Positions 52,539-63,086 of a stretch of DNA of 64,000 nucleotides are shown here, one piece after another. This DNA is from Mycobacterium sp. ITM-2016-00316 (GTDB lineage Bacteria > Actinomycetota > Actinomycetes > Mycobacteriales > Mycobacteriaceae), in NCBI RefSeq assembly GCF_002968335.2, contig NZ_CP134398.1, positions 930,001 through 994,000 of the forward strand, read 5' to 3'. Position numbers and translations under genes: made by a program. The notes below the pieces were generated by a model. It was given only the letters and a program-made list of their open reading frames with translations, was not told the DNA's origin and did not search any database. Numbering within the stretch: the stretch's first letter is position 1; every line of letters starts with the position of its first letter.

Positions 52539-53993
52539 ATGACCGCAGCGGAAGTCGACGTCAGGGACAACAAGGTCAGTCTGCCCACCCTGACCGCCAT
52601 GGTCATCGGTTCGATGATCGGGTCGGGTGTGTTCCTGCTGCCGCGCCGCTTCGGCGTGGAGACCGGTGTCGCGGGCGCCCTGATCGCCTGGACGATCGCC
52701 GGTGCCGGAATGCTCATGCTGGCCTTCGTCTTTCAGCGGCTGGCCACCCGCAAACCCGACCTGGATGCCGGCATCTACGCCTACGCCCGGGCCGGATTCG
52801 GCGACTATGTCGGTTTCAACTCCGCGTTCGGATTCTGGGCATCGGCGTGTGCGGGCAACACCTCGTACTGGGTGTTGATCATGGCCACCCTTGGGTCACT
52901 GTTCCCGGCGTTGTTCCCCACTCTCGGTGACGGTTCCACCGTCATCGCCGTGGTCATCTCGTCGGTCGGGGTGTGGCTGTTCTTCTATCTGATCCTGCGC
53001 GGCGTCAAAGAGGCCGCCATCATTAACCGCATCGCGACGTTTGCCAAAATCATCCCGATCCTGATGTTCATCGTGATCGTGGCCATCGCGTTCGAGGCCG
53101 ATGTGTTCACCGGGAACTTCTGGGGTGGCGACGGAAACTACTCCTGGTCCTCGCTTTTCGAGCAGGCCAAGGGCACGATGCTCATCACGGTTTTCGTGTT
53201 CATGGGGATCGAGGGCGCCAGCGTCTACTCCCGCTTCGCCAAGAAGCGCGAGGACGTCGGCAAGGCGACGGTGATCGGTTTCCTGGCTGTGCTGTCGGTC
53301 TTCATGCTCGTGACGCTGTCCTCTTACGGTGTGATGGCCCAGTCGGAGCTGGCGGGGGCGTCCCAGCCGTCGATGGCCGCGGTACTGGAATCGGTTGTCG
53401 GGCCGTGGGGTTCGGTACTCATCCGGGTGGGTGTCATCATCTCGGTGCTGGGTGCCTACCTGGCCTGGACGTTGATGGCTGCCGAGATCCTCTATCTGCC
53501 CGCCAAATCCGACGATATGCCGAGGTTTCTGGCCCGGGAGAACTCGAATGGGGCTCCGGTCAACGCGCTGGTCATGGCCGCCGGGCTGGTGCAACTGCTG
53601 CTGATCCTGCTGGTGTTCTCGGACAATGCGCTGGACTTCATGCTCGATCTGACAGCGGCGCTGGCATTGATCCCATACCTACTTGCCGCCGGTTACGCGT
53701 TGAAGCTGACCATCACCCGCGAAACCTACTCCGATGGAAAATCCTTGGTCCCGGATATGGCGATCGCCGCGGTGGCGACGTTCTACACGCTGTTCTTGGT
53801 GTATGCAGCGGGGTGGGATCACCTCTTGTTGTCCTGCATCCTCTATGCCCCCGGCGCGCTGCTGTATTGGATGGCCCGCAGGCAGAGCGGACTGCGGGTG
53901 TTCAAGCCCGCCGAGGCGGTGTTGTTCGGCATCATCGTGTTGGGTGCGATCGGCGGGATCTCCGGCCTGATCACCGGCGCGATCCAGATCTGA
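52539..53993 (+). CDS. basic amino acid (arginine/ornithine) antiporter-type permease
   Basis: A protein of 484 aa with about 12-13 membrane segments. The APC-superfamily N-terminal motif MVIGSMIGSGVFLLPRRFG and the following AFVFQRLATRKPDLDAGIYA plus GFGDYVGFNSAFGFWASACA are typical of the basic amino acid/polyamine antiporter group that includes ArcD. The adjacent arginine deiminase gene 28 bp downstream supports arginine/ornithine as substrate. A strong ribosome-binding site (GGGGAGGA) lies upstream. Confidence 0.88.
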   Translation: MTAAEVDVRDNKVSLPTLTAMVIGSMIGSGVFLLPRRFGVETGVAGALIAWTIAGAGMLMLAFVFQRLATRKPDLDAGIYAYARAGFGDYVGFNSAFGFWASACAGNTSYWVLIMATLGSLFPALFPTLGDGSTVIAVVISSVGVWLFFYLILRGVKEAAIINRIATFAKIIPILMFIVIVAIAFEADVFTGNFWGGDGNYSWSSLFEQAKGTMLITVFVFMGIEGASVYSRFAKKREDVGKATVIGFLAVLSVFMLVTLSSYGVMAQSELAGASQPSMAAVLESVVGPWGSVLIRVGVIISVLGAYLAWTLMAAEILYLPAKSDDMPRFLARENSNGAPVNALVMAAGLVQLLLILLVFSDNALDFMLDLTAALALIPYLLAAGYALKLTITRETYSDGKSLVPDMAIAAVATFYTLFLVYAAGWDHLLLSCILYAPGALLYWMARRQSGLRVFKPAEAVLFGIIVLGAIGGISGLITGAIQI

Positions 53994-54021
53994 TCTCGAC
54001 CAGAGCTGCTAAGGAGAACGT

Positions 54022-55272
54022 ATGACCGCCAAGCCATCCGACGCCTACGGGGTGCACTCCGAAGTGGGCAAGTTGCGCAAGGTGCTGGTGTGCTCGCCGG
54101 GCCTTGCCCATGAGCGGTTGACGCCGACGAACTGCGATGACCTGTTGTTCGACGACGTGCTGTGGGTGCAGAACGCGCGGCGCGATCACTTCGACTTCAT
54201 GGACAAGATGCGCGACCGTGACGTCGAGGTCGTCGAACTGCACGAGCTGCTCACCGAGACCATGGAGAACGCCGAGGCGAAGGCCTGGTTGCTCGACCGC
54301 AAGATCACGGCCAACGAGGTGGGCCTCGGACTCGTCGAGGACGCTCGTGGCTTCCTGGACTCCCTGCAGCCCCGCCGGCTGGCCGAACTGCTGATCGGTG
54401 GCATGTCGACGCTTGACCTGCCATCGGACATCCAGTCCGGGTACCGCGCGCTGACCCGGGAGGACACCCGGGTCGCCGAGTATCTGATGCCGCCGCTGCC
54501 CAACACGCTCTACACCCGAGACACCACCTGTTGGATCTACGGCGGGGTGACGCTCAACCCGCTGTACTGGCCGGCTCGGCAGGACGAGACGCTGCTGATG
54601 AAGGCGATCTACGAGTTCCACCCGGATTACGTGGGATCCCGGGTGTGGTGGGGCGATCCCGAGAAACAGTGGGGACTGGCCACCATCGAGGGCGGTGACG
54701 TCATGATCCCCGGCAATGGGGTCGTGCTCATCGGGATGAGTGAACGGACTTCGCGGCAGGCCATCACCCAGGTGGCCGCCGAGCTGTTCGCCAACGGCGG
54801 TGCCGAGAAAGTGATCGTGGCCGGGATGCCCAAGCTGCGCGCAGCCATGCACCTGGACACGGTCTTCACCTTCGCCGACCGCGACGTGGTCACCATCTAC
54901 CCGGACATCGTGGACAACATCGCCCCGTTCACGCTGCTGCCCAGCGACCGCGATCCCGGTGTGGAGGTCATCGAGGAGCACAAGCCGTTCACCGAGGTGG
55001 TCGCCGAAGCGTTGGGCCTGCCGCAGCTACGCGTCGTCGAAACCGGTGGCACCCGCTACGACTCGGAACGCCAGCAGTGGGACAGCGGCAACAACCTCGT
55101 CGCGGTCGAACCCGGGGTGGTCTTCGCCTACGACCGCAACACCCACACCAATTCGTTGCTGCGTAAGGCCGGTGTCGAGGTCATCACCATCGTCGGCGCC
55201 GAACTGGGCCGGGGCCGGGGCGGCGGTCACTGTATGACCTGCCCCATCATCCGTGATCCCGTCGTGTTCTAG
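54022..55272 (+). CDS. arcA: arginine deiminase
   Basis: A protein of 416 aa, start ATG after AAGGAGAACGT. Guanidino-modifying enzyme motifs: [96 protein letters not shown] and the catalytic Cys404 in [11 protein letters not shown]. It converts arginine to citrulline and ammonia. The usual partners ornithine carbamoyltransferase (arcB) and carbamate kinase (arcC) are not in the window. It is cotranscribed with the permease gene. Confidence 0.95.
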   Translation: MTAKPSDAYGVHSEVGKLRKVLVCSPGLAHERLTPTNCDDLLFDDVLWVQNARRDHFDFMDKMRDRDVEVVELHELLTETMENAEAKAWLLDRKITANEVGLGLVEDARGFLDSLQPRRLAELLIGGMSTLDLPSDIQSGYRALTREDTRVAEYLMPPLPNTLYTRDTTCWIYGGVTLNPLYWPARQDETLLMKAIYEFHPDYVGSRVWWGDPEKQWGLATIEGGDVMIPGNGVVLIGMSERTSRQAITQVAAELFANGGAEKVIVAGMPKLRAAMHLDTVFTFADRDVVTIYPDIVDNIAPFTLLPSDRDPGVEVIEEHKPFTEVVAEALGLPQLRVVETGGTRYDSERQQWDSGNNLVAVEPGVVFAYDRNTHTNSLLRKAGVEVITIVGAELGRGRGGGHCMTCPIIRDPVVF

Positions 55273-55288
55273 ATACCGGCGCAATCAC

Positions 55289-55302
55289 TAGAACACGTTT
55301 CA
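55289..55302. promoter_or_regulatory. KstR-consensus site upstream of mycofactocin-coupled dehydrogenase
   Basis: TAGAACACGTTTCA fits the consensus TnnAACnnGTTnnA of the TetR-type sterol-catabolism regulator KstR at every fixed position. It also sits in a larger TAGAAC-N8-GTTCTA inverted arrangement (55289-55308). It lies about 50-70 bp before the dehydrogenase start at 55358, in the promoter position. Binding is inferred from consensus only. Confidence 0.6.
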
Positions 55303-55339
55303 GTTCTACTGCTAGCCTGGCGCGGGACCGACGGGGTGA

Positions 55340-57425
<2,086 letters not shown>

Positions 57426-57429
<4 letters not shown>

Positions 57430-58301
57430 GGATGTACTTCCAGCGTGCAGCATTTGATCGATCCGCCGCCCTTGAGCAGTTCGGAAAGATCCACGCCGAT
57501 CGGTTCGAATCCGGCCTGGCGTAGTTGGTCGGCGAATCCGGTCGCGCGGATCGGCAGGATGACGTGGCGGCCATCGGAGACCGCGTTGAGGCCGAGCACG
57601 AAGGCGTCCGCGGAGGCGACCTCGATGGCGGAGGGGAACAGTTCGCGCAAACGGGCCAGGGCGTCCGCGGAGAACGCCGGCGGATAGTAGGCGACGGTGA
57701 CGTCGGGTCCGTCGCTGAGCACCGTGAGTGCGGTGTCGAGGTGGTAGAACCGCGGGTCGACGAGTTCCAGGCTGATCACCGGCAGTCCGGTGATCGCGGC
57801 CACCTCGTCGTGGGCCCGCCTATCGGTGCGAAAACCATAGCCGGCCAACACCGTTGTCCCGGCCACCAGCAGATCGCCCTGGCCTTCGTTGTGGTGCCGG
57901 GTGCGCTCGGGTCGATGTCCGGATGCGGTCATCCACGCGGCGTACGCGTCGGCCTCGGCGGCGCGCTGCGGGAAGGTGAAGTTCGCGACCACCGCGCGGC
58001 CGTTGACCACGAGTCCGCCGTTGGCGGCGTAGACCATGTCCGGTAGCCCGGCGACCGGGTCCACCAGATCGACGGCATGGCCGAGCTGGGTGTAGGCGTC
58101 GCGCAGGGTGTCCCACTGGCGCAGCGCGAGATCCACATCGACGGCGACGCTGGTGTCCATCCAGGGATTGATGGCGTACTCGACGGCGAAGTGGCGCGGT
58201 GCCGTCATGACGAAGTGGCGGGCGCGGGCCTTGCGGAGAGATGTACGGGCGGGTTTGGGGTCGGGAGAAGCCACAGTGGCGGTGAGATCGGAGACCGTCA
58301 T
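57426..58301 (-). CDS. ddaH: dimethylargininase/arginine-hydrolase (DDAH-like) enzyme
   Basis: A protein of 291 aa from the ATG at 58301, with another ATG two codons earlier. It has guanidino-hydrolase motifs: FVMTAPRHFAVEYAINPWMD, the substrate-binding HHNEGQGDLLVAGTTVLAGY, ELVDPRFYHLDTALTVLSDG with the catalytic His, and a C-terminal nucleophile Cys in GGGSIKCCTLEV. It resembles Rv2323c of M. tuberculosis, which sits beside rocD and an Lrp regulator there too. Dimethylarginine or arginine itself (giving ornithine) are possible substrates, and coupling to RocD favours feeding ornithine into glutamate. Confidence 0.85.
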
Positions 58302-58422
58302 GATCATGACGGTATTCGCCTTATCTGAAGCAATCAATCGCCGTGTATTGCGTCTGTAGTATCGATTCATTGTGCTTGAGCGCTATGGGCAGCGATTTGT
58401 TGTTCACAGGAGGTGATGGACG

Positions 58423-58860
58423 GTGGATGAGACCGATGAACGCATTCTCGCCGAGTTGACCGATGATGCGCGCGCGACCTTCGCCGAGATCGGGCAGCGG
58501 GTGAACCTGTCGGCGCCCGCGGTGAAAAGACGGGTCGACCGCATGCTCGACACCGGAGTGATCCGTGGGTTCACCGCGGTGGTGGATCGCAATGCGCTCG
58601 GCTGGACCACCGAGGCCTATGTGCAGGTGTACTGCCACGGCACGATCGCGCCCAGCGAGTTGCGCCAGGCCTGGGTGGACATCCCGGAGGTGGTCAGCGC
58701 GGCTACCGTGACGGGTACCGCGGATGCCATCCTGCACGTATTGGCTCGGGATATGCGCCACCTCGAGGACGCCCTGGAGCGCATCCGGGCCAGCGCCGAT
58801 ATCGAGCGCAGCGAGAGCATCGTGGTGCTCTCGAACATCATCGAGCGCACCCGGTCCTGA
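58423..58860 (+). CDS. Lrp/AsnC-family regulator
   Basis: A protein of 145 aa from the GTG at 58423, with AGGAGGTGATGG just upstream. The N-terminal HTH is typical (DETDERILAELTDDARATFA, QRVNLSAPAVKRRVDRML). The C-terminal RAM domain follows (GFTAVVDRNALGWTTEAYVQ, AATVTGTADAILHVLARDMR). It is divergent from ddaH-rocD and probably activates them in response to arginine or ornithine, as in the homologous Rv2320c-Rv2324 locus arrangement. Confidence 0.88.
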   Translation: MDETDERILAELTDDARATFAEIGQRVNLSAPAVKRRVDRMLDTGVIRGFTAVVDRNALGWTTEAYVQVYCHGTIAPSELRQAWVDIPEVVSAATVTGTADAILHVLARDMRHLEDALERIRASADIERSESIVVLSNIIERTRS

Positions 58861-58916
58861 GCGGTACCGCCGGGGTGGTGGACTACAGAAGCGCGCCATC
58901 GTGTAAGAAACACCAC

Positions 58917-60098
58917 GTGGCAACCAATGGGGGCATCGTCATTGTCGGTGGTGGGCTGGCTGCAGCCCGAACGGCCGAACAATTGCGCCGCGCCGAATAC
59001 ACCGGACCGATCACCATCGTCAGCGACGAGCAGCACCTGCCGTACGACCGGCCGCCGCTGTCCAAAGAAGTCCTGCGCAACCCCGAGCACGATGTGGTGC
59101 TCAAGCCGCAGGAGTTCTACGACGAGGGCAACATCACGCTGCGCCTCGGCTCGGCCGCGCAGTCGGTGGACACCGCGGCGAAGGTGCTCACCCTGGCCGA
59201 TGGCTCGACGCTCGGATACGACCAGCTGGTCATCGCCACCGGCCTTGCCCCCAAGCGCATTCCATCCTTCCCCGACCTGGCGGGCATCCGGGTGCTGCGC
59301 TCCATCGGCGAGAGCGCGGAACTGCGCGAGCACGCCGCGACCGCCCGGCGCGCAGTCATCATCGGTGCCGGCTTCATCGGGTGTGAGGTCGCGGCCAGCC
59401 TGCGTCAGCTCGGTGTCGACGTGGTGATCGTGGAACCGCAGCCGACCCCGCTGGCCTCGGTGCTCGGCGAGAAGATCGGGTCGCTGGTGACCCGCCTGCA
59501 CGAGGCCGAGGGCGTGGATGTGCGCTGCGGTGTCGGGGTGGCCTCGGTGGCCGGCACCGACAAGGTCGAGAAGGTCGTGCTCTCCGACGGCACCGAGCTG
59601 GACGCCGATGTGGTCGTGGTCGGCATCGGCTCGCATCCGGTGACGGGGTGGCTCGACGGCAGCGGTATCGCGGTGGACAACGGTGTGGTGTGCGATGCCG
59701 CCGGCCGGACCAGCGCCGAGAATGTATGGGCCATCGGCGATGTGGCGTCCTGGCGCTCCGAGGTGGGCCATCAGGTGCGCGTCGAGCACTGGAGCAACGT
59801 GGCCGAGCAGGCCCGGGTGCTGGTGCCGGCGATCCTGGGTCAAGAGCCGGGCAACGCCGCGATCTCGGTGCCGTACTTCTGGAGCGACCAGTACGACGTC
59901 AAGATCCAGTGCCTCGGCGAGCCCGCGGCCGACGACGTGGTGCATATCGTCGAGGACGACGGCCGCAAGTTCCTGGCCTACTACGAGCGTGACGGTGTCG
60001 TCACCGCCGTGGTCGGTGGCGGGATGCCGGGCAAGGTGATGAAGGCCCGCGGCAAGATCGCCGCCGGCGCCCCCATCGCCGACGTAATGCCTGCCTAG
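58917..60098 (+). CDS. FAD-dependent ferredoxin-type reductase
   Basis: A protein of 393 aa from the GTG at 58917 (VATNGGIVIVGGGLAAARTA). FAD-binding GxGxxG in IVIVGGGLAAART, LPYDRPPLSKEVL, the NAD-binding AVIIGAGFIGCEVAASL, and the C-terminal FAD site ENVWAIGDVASW identify a rubredoxin/ferredoxin reductase of the RubB/ThcD/BphA4 family. It transfers electrons from NADH to a ferredoxin, possibly for a P450 or mycofactocin recycling. It is the counterpart of Rv0688, normally adjacent to Rv0687 but here separated by the arginine genes. Confidence 0.88.
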   Translation: MATNGGIVIVGGGLAAARTAEQLRRAEYTGPITIVSDEQHLPYDRPPLSKEVLRNPEHDVVLKPQEFYDEGNITLRLGSAAQSVDTAAKVLTLADGSTLGYDQLVIATGLAPKRIPSFPDLAGIRVLRSIGESAELREHAATARRAVIIGAGFIGCEVAASLRQLGVDVVIVEPQPTPLASVLGEKIGSLVTRLHEAEGVDVRCGVGVASVAGTDKVEKVVLSDGTELDADVVVVGIGSHPVTGWLDGSGIAVDNGVVCDAAGRTSAENVWAIGDVASWRSEVGHQVRVEHWSNVAEQARVLVPAILGQEPGNAAISVPYFWSDQYDVKIQCLGEPAADDVVHIVEDDGRKFLAYYERDGVVTAVVGGGMPGKVMKARGKIAAGAPIADVMPA

Positions 60099-61375
60099 AG
60101 CTCGCCCAGGTAGAACCGGGCACCCTGGTCGTCGGTGCACAACGCGGACCTACCGTACGACTGCGTCGAGGGTTCCTCGATGACGGTGCCGCCGGCCGCC
60201 CGGACCCGCTCGACCGCGGCGTCGATGTCCTCGACGGTCCACATCGGCACCGTTGTCGGCTTGGCGTCTCCGCCGGCGATGCCCGCCATCGGGTGTGCCC
60301 CCTGGACAGCCCAACCGTCCTCGACCCGCCCGGACTCGAAGGTCCAGTGCAACACCCGGGAGTAGAATGCCCGGAAATCGGCGGAGTTCTCGGTGAAATA
60401 GGTGATGTACGAAAGTTCGCCCGGCCCAGTACCGTTGAGCGCGGGACGCGGGGTGCCCGGGGCTGACTTGAACACCGCGAACGCGGCGCCCGCGGGGTCG
60501 ACGGCATCCAGTACGGTGCCGAAGTCGAACTCGATCTCCCCGCCGGGCTCGCCACCGCCGTCGGTGATGGCCCGCCGGGCGCCGTCCAGGTCGTCGACGG
60601 CGTAGCAGCACACCATGGTCTGCGGACCGTCGACCTGGAAGATGCCGGTCGGCAGTGTGGTGTTGGTGACCTGGCTGGTCTGCCGGTCATAGGTCCAGCC
60701 CAGCACGTGACCGTAGAACGCGGCCGCCCGTTCGGCATCCGGGGTCCACAGCGACACGTAGCCGACATCGCCGTGTTTGATCTGCACCCGCGCGCCGGTC
60801 ATCGGGCCCGACAGCATCCAGCGGTGCCCGGACGGGTCGACGATGGTCGCGCCGCGCGAGCCGTGGTCCTCGTAGACCTCGCGCAGCACGGTGGCCCCGT
60901 GGTCGCGGGCCCGCTGCAGTGTGGCATCGGTGTCGGCCACCGGCAGCATCAAGCTCACCGAAACAGACTGCGGAGCAGGTGCTTTGAGACCCATCTCGGG
61001 GAATTCGTCGGCCAGGTAGAGCACCCCGTCGCCGATGGCGAGCTCGGCATGGCCGACTCGGCCGTCGCCCATCAGGATCGGATCGCCGATGACGGTGGCG
61101 CCCAGCGCCGCGACGTACCAGGCGATGGCGGCCTGGGCATCCGGCACCGCCAGGTAGGGGATGGCCGCCGGCCGCGGCGGTGCGGTTGTGGTGGGGGTGG
61201 AATTCAGTTCTGCGATAGCGGTATCGGTGCCGCTCATGACAACTCCTGACGTGTTGGCGGGCAGGGTGAGGGCCGATTCCAGTCGCGCCCGCAGCCGTGC
61301 CGCGAACGCCGGATCGGGCGCCACCGGGAGTTCGTCGCCGTGCAGCACGGCCAAGGGATCCCTGTTGTTGTTCAC
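60095..61375 (-). CDS. two-domain VOC (glyoxalase-like) protein coupled to an ECF sigma factor
   Basis: A protein of 426 aa from the GTG at 61375, which overlaps the sigma-factor stop (GTGA) and has AGGAGGGCC before it. The first 45 residues (NRDPLAVLHGDELPVAPDPA, FAARLRARLESALTLP) do not belong to a VOC barrel. VOC modules follow at about 60-180 (AIPYLAVPDAQAAIAWYVAA, GATIVDPSGHRWMLSGP) and 185-300, with a third partial repeat at 310-425 (SYITYFTENSADFRAFYSRV). VOC proteins bind metal and act as lyases, dioxygenases or resistance proteins. The close coupling and unusual N-terminus suggest a partner or target of the sigma factor. Its stop overlaps the end of the ferredoxin-reductase gene on the other strand. 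Confidence 0.8.
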   Translation of the reverse strand: MNNNRDPLAVLHGDELPVAPDPAFAARLRARLESALTLPANTSGVVMSGTDTAIAELNSTPTTTAPPRPAAIPYLAVPDAQAAIAWYVAALGATVIGDPILMGDGRVGHAELAIGDGVLYLADEFPEMGLKAPAPQSVSVSLMLPVADTDATLQRARDHGATVLREVYEDHGSRGATIVDPSGHRWMLSGPMTGARVQIKHGDVGYVSLWTPDAERAAAFYGHVLGWTYDRQTSQVTNTTLPTGIFQVDGPQTMVCCYAVDDLDGARRAITDGGGEPGGEIEFDFGTVLDAVDPAGAAFAVFKSAPGTPRPALNGTGPGELSYITYFTENSADFRAFYSRVLHWTFESGRVEDGWAVQGAHPMAGIAGGDAKPTTVPMWTVEDIDAAVERVRAAGGTVIEEPSTQSYGRSALCTDDQGARFYLGEL

Positions 61376-61896
61376 GACGGCCCTCCTTCCGGTGCCGGGT
61401 ATTGCGATCTGAAGGCGCGGCGGGCCCGCACCAGCAGGGTTTCGGTGGCGTGCACGGTGCGCCCGATCAACTCGGCGCATTCACCCACCGAGCAGTCGTC
61501 GAGATAGCGCAGCGCCAACACGGTGCGGTGCTGCTCGGGCAGCCGGGCCAACACCGCCTCGGCGACGATGCGGTCCAGCTCGGCGTCCCAGACGTCGACA
61601 GGATCGACCGGTTCGGGCAGGTCGGCCACCGGCACGCTGAACCTGTCGTGCCGTCGGCGATAGTGGTCGGCCAGCTTGTGCCGGGCCACCCCGATCAGCC
61701 AGGGCACCGTCATCGGCGGCGGCGCCGGTTTGCGCGCCGCATCCATGGCCGCCAGGAAGGTGTCCGACGTCAGATCCTCGGCAGCCGCGCGGTCACCGCA
61801 GCGCCGGGTGAAGTACCCGTACACCGCGGGCAATGCCTCGTCGTAGAGCTCCAGTAGCTCCCGAGGGGCATCGCGGTGACCCGATTCGACGCTCAC
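61372..61896 (-). CDS. ECF RNA polymerase sigma factor
   Basis: A protein of 174 aa. Region 2 is seen in YFTRRCGDRAAAEDLTSDTF followed by LAAMD, and region 4 in VLARLPEQHRTVLALRYLDD, GECAELIGRTVHATETLLVR. No transmembrane anti-sigma gene is adjacent; instead the VOC gene is translationally coupled downstream. It is likely to respond to chemical stress and to direct transcription of its own operon. I see no clear autoregulated promoter in the short gap to mftR. Confidence 0.88.
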   Translation of the reverse strand: MSVESGHRDAPRELLELYDEALPAVYGYFTRRCGDRAAAEDLTSDTFLAAMDAARKPAPPPMTVPWLIGVARHKLADHYRRRHDRFSVPVADLPEPVDPVDVWDAELDRIVAEAVLARLPEQHRTVLALRYLDDCSVGECAELIGRTVHATETLLVRARRAFRSQYPAPEGGPS

Positions 61897-61993
61897 ATCT
61901 CTATCGTCGCCGTCCGGGGTGAAACTCCGACACCCCAGTTTCCAGCGATTTGTGCGGGCTCAGTAACGCCCAGCGTTACGGATCTCGCATAAA

Positions 61994-62584
61994 TCACAGA
62001 GAGGTGAGGCCGCGGCCGACGACGTCGAAGGAATCGCCGAGTAGTTGTTCCAGGGAGACCGACTCGTCGGCCAGCCACTGCTCGTAGGCGGTCAGGGCGA
62101 CTCCGAGCAGCGTCCAGGCGGCGGTCTGGGGGACCAGGCCGTCCGCTTTCTCGCCGCGGCGGCGGGCCACATACTCGGCAACCACGGTGCGCCAGCCGGC
62201 GTACATGGTCATCGAATGAGCCTGCAGCGCATCGGTTCCCAGGATCAGGCGCATGCGCTGTCGGTGCCGCTCCTCGTCGTCGAAGCGGTTGAACGCCAGC
62301 AGTGCGGTGCGCAGGGCCACGGCGATGTCGCCGCGCTGGTCACCCTCGGCGAGCAGCTCGCGCATGAGGTTCAGGTGCGCGTCGAAGTCGCCCCAGGGGA
62401 TGGCGTTCTTGGACGGGTAGTAGCGGAACAGGGTGCGACGGGCGATTCCGGCCGCCCGCGCGACATCGTCGACGCTGACCTCATCGAAGCCGTGGCTGGC
62501 GAACAGATCCAGCGCGACGGAGGTGATGTGGTCCTGGGTGGTCGACGGCCGGCGACCGACACGAGGTCCGGACGACTTGGCCAT
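61994..62584 (-). CDS. mftR: mycofactocin system TetR-family regulator MftR
   Basis: A protein of 196 aa from the ATG at 62584 ([20 protein letters not shown]). The TetR HTH is clear: [40 protein letters not shown]. The C-terminal part ([20 protein letters not shown]) fits the MftR family. It is divergent from mftA with 104 bp between, and AGGTCA (62633-62638)/TGACCT (62649-62654), a perfect 6-bp inverted repeat, is a possible operator in the gap. In M. tuberculosis the same position holds Rv0691c. It probably represses the mft operon and responds to long-chain acyl-CoA (family knowledge). Confidence 0.9.
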   Translation of the reverse strand: MAKSSGPRVGRRPSTTQDHITSVALDLFASHGFDEVSVDDVARAAGIARRTLFRYYPSKNAIPWGDFDAHLNLMRELLAEGDQRGDIAVALRTALLAFNRFDDEERHRQRMRLILGTDALQAHSMTMYAGWRTVVAEYVARRRGEKADGLVPQTAAWTLLGVALTAYEQWLADESVSLEQLLGDSFDVVGRGLTSL

Positions 62585-62632
62585 GAAACCCACCCTTCCA
62601 TTTCTGCACTCGATGCCATATTCTTGCGACCC

Positions 62633-62654
62633 AGGTCACAAAAGTCGATGACCT
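62633..62654. promoter_or_regulatory. candidate MftR operator
   Basis: AGGTCA at 62633-62638 and TGACCT at 62649-62654 are inverted copies with a 10-bp spacer in the mftR-mftA gap. Short arms, so only suggestive. Confidence 0.4.
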
Positions 62655-62688
62655 AGACGTATCACAGCCAAGAAAGGTGCGATCCCCC

Positions 62689-62784
62689 ATGGACCAGAAT
62701 CAGCAGGTTGAGACCGAAGCGCAGCTCGTCACCGAGTCCCTCGTCGAAGAGGTCTCGATCGACGGTATGTGCGGGGTTTACTGA
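62689..62784 (+). CDS. mftA: mycofactocin precursor peptide MftA
   Basis: A peptide of 31 aa, [20 protein letters not shown] followed by [11 protein letters not shown]. The C-terminal IDGMCGVY core is the diagnostic end of mycofactocin precursors. MftC decarboxylates and cross-links the last Val-Tyr, which is then released and glycosylated to give the redox cofactor. The gene is too short for ordinary ORF callers. It is 2 bp before mftB. Confidence 0.95.
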   Translation: MDQNQQVETEAQLVTESLVEEVSIDGMCGVY

Positions 62785-62786
62785 TC

Positions 62787-63086
62787 GTGAGCGCACCCAC
62801 TGCTGATGCAGTGGCGTTCGACCCCGATCGCGGCTGGCGGCTGCACCACCAGGTGGCGGTGCGGCCGGAGCCGTTCGGGGCGCTGCTGTACCACTTCGGT
62901 ACCCGCAAGCTTTCGTTCCTGAAGAACCGGACGATCGTCGCGGTGGTCAACTCGCTCGACGAGCATCCCGACATCCGATCCGCTTGTCGCGCCGCCGGAA
63001 TCGACGACGCCGCCCAAGGCCCGTACCTACATGCGCTGAGTGTGCTGGTGAAATCCAACATGCTCGTGGCGAAGGAGACCGTATGA
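62787..63086 (+). CDS. mftB: mycofactocin peptide chaperone MftB
   Basis: A protein of 99 aa from the GTG at 62787. It has a PqqD-like RiPP recognition fold: FDPDRGWRLHHQVAVRPEPF, GALLYHFGTRKLSFLKNRTI and VVNSLDEHPDIRSACRAAGI. It binds the MftA leader and presents it to MftC. The stop overlaps the mftC start (ATGA). Confidence 0.93.
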   Translation: MSAPTADAVAFDPDRGWRLHHQVAVRPEPFGALLYHFGTRKLSFLKNRTIVAVVNSLDEHPDIRSACRAAGIDDAAQGPYLHALSVLVKSNMLVAKETV

